A stretch of DNA of 64,000 bases from an uncultured Carboxylicivirga sp. (lineage in GTDB: Bacteria > Bacteroidota > Bacteroidia > Bacteroidales > Marinilabiliaceae), in contig CANLLN010000001.1 of NCBI GenBank assembly GCA_947491945.1, forward strand, positions 1 to 64,000, written 5' to 3'. The notes under the pieces are model-generated. The model was not told the origin of the DNA. It saw nothing but the letters and a program-made list of their open reading frames with translations, and did not search any database. The translations under genes and the position numbers were made by a program. Positions 63,777 to 64,000 of the stretch are shown piece by piece. Position 1 is the stretch's first letter; every line of letters begins with the position of its first letter.

Positions 63777-64000
63777 TTAAATACCTAAATCTTTAACGAT
63801 ATTATTGATAATGGTATCTGCTTTTTCGTTGGCCAGGTAGAACTCGTCCTTGCTGTTCATCGGCACTTTCACCTCAAAGTAAAACTTAATTTTAGGTTCA
63901 GTACCCGAGGGTCGAACAGATACCTTATAGCCATTTTCGGTGAAAAACTGCAGCACATTGGAAGTGGCCGGCAAGTCAATGGTTTCATGATTATTCTCCA
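63777..64000 (-). CDS. Phosphohexomutase, C-terminal end (partial)
   Basis: Only the last 74 codons are in the window; the frame stays open to the edge. [18 protein letters not shown] is the phosphate-binding loop of the C-terminal domain (PGM_PMM_IV) of phosphoglucomutase/phosphomannomutase. Which sugar is used cannot be told from this piece. A terminator lies directly after the stop. Confidence 0.9.
   Translation of the reverse strand, partial: ENNHETIDLPATSNVLQFFTENGYKVSVRPSGTEPKIKFYFEVKVPMNSKDEFYLANEKADTIINNIVKDLGI

Overview
The window is a chromosomal segment of a Bacteroidota bacterium, most likely class Bacteroidia and perhaps the marine, gliding, fermentative Marinilabiliales; that order-level guess is weak. 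The support is the gldF-gldG gliding pair, a PorE-like TPR/PD40/OmpA protein, a TonB-dependent receptor with a carboxypeptidase-like N-terminal domain, the long NagB/PIG-L fusion, and several intergenic matches to the Bacteroidetes -7 promoter box TANNTTTG. Menaquinone genes, a flavodiiron protein and a ferredoxin-linked 2-ketoacid oxidoreductase suggest an anaerobic or facultative life.

Layout. 0-9.4 kb: ferredoxin-nitroreductase, acyltransferase, PorE-like protein, single-domain response regulator, a degenerate GH3/beta-lactamase-type protein and long NagB. 9.4-16.7 kb: flavodiiron protein, SPOR lipoprotein, mltG-murB (cell wall), and divergent from them menA-menC-menE. 16.7-23 kb: GH123-like lipoprotein, secreted C1B peptidase, a gene-free stretch with two related terminator-ended RNA-like elements, and pheT. 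23-29.3 kb: surE, a small membrane protein, lpxB, gldF, gldG, then dnaN. 29.3-32.9 kb: an AT-rich accessory block (HExxH peptidase-like protein, HTH/TM protein, metallophosphoesterase) in which two gene ends carry a related imperfectly palindromic repeat. 33-45 kb: mnmA, sixA-ppk1, a phosphodiesterase, queF, queE and queC (with a candidate preQ1 aptamer upstream of queC), a Rec-SpoIIE phosphatase, a TonB receptor, and a Fic gene tail to tail with a 55-residue candidate antitoxin gene. 45-53 kb: YjbQ, iorAB, an LRR protein, and a biotin-dependent acyl-CoA carboxylase operon preceded by a clear cobalamin riboswitch and a terminator-like hairpin. 53-64 kb: HAD phosphatase, free-standing B3/B4 protein, WalJ-like MBL hydrolase, DUF819 carrier, GH20 hexosaminidase, a methyl-accepting protein without sensor domain, rsmD/DUF3822/anchored protein, a RecD-like helicase and the 3' end of a phosphohexomutase.

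Functional themes are amino-sugar and murein turnover (GH20, GH123-like, GH3/beta-lactamase, NagB, MltG, MurB), queuosine synthesis, menaquinone, envelope and gliding. The least explained features are degenerate 7-nt periodic arrays lying just upstream of start codons of at least four unrelated genes, the tandem RNA-like elements near 20.2 kb, and the convergent Fic pair. No CRISPR array, tRNA, rRNA, transposase or integrase was seen.
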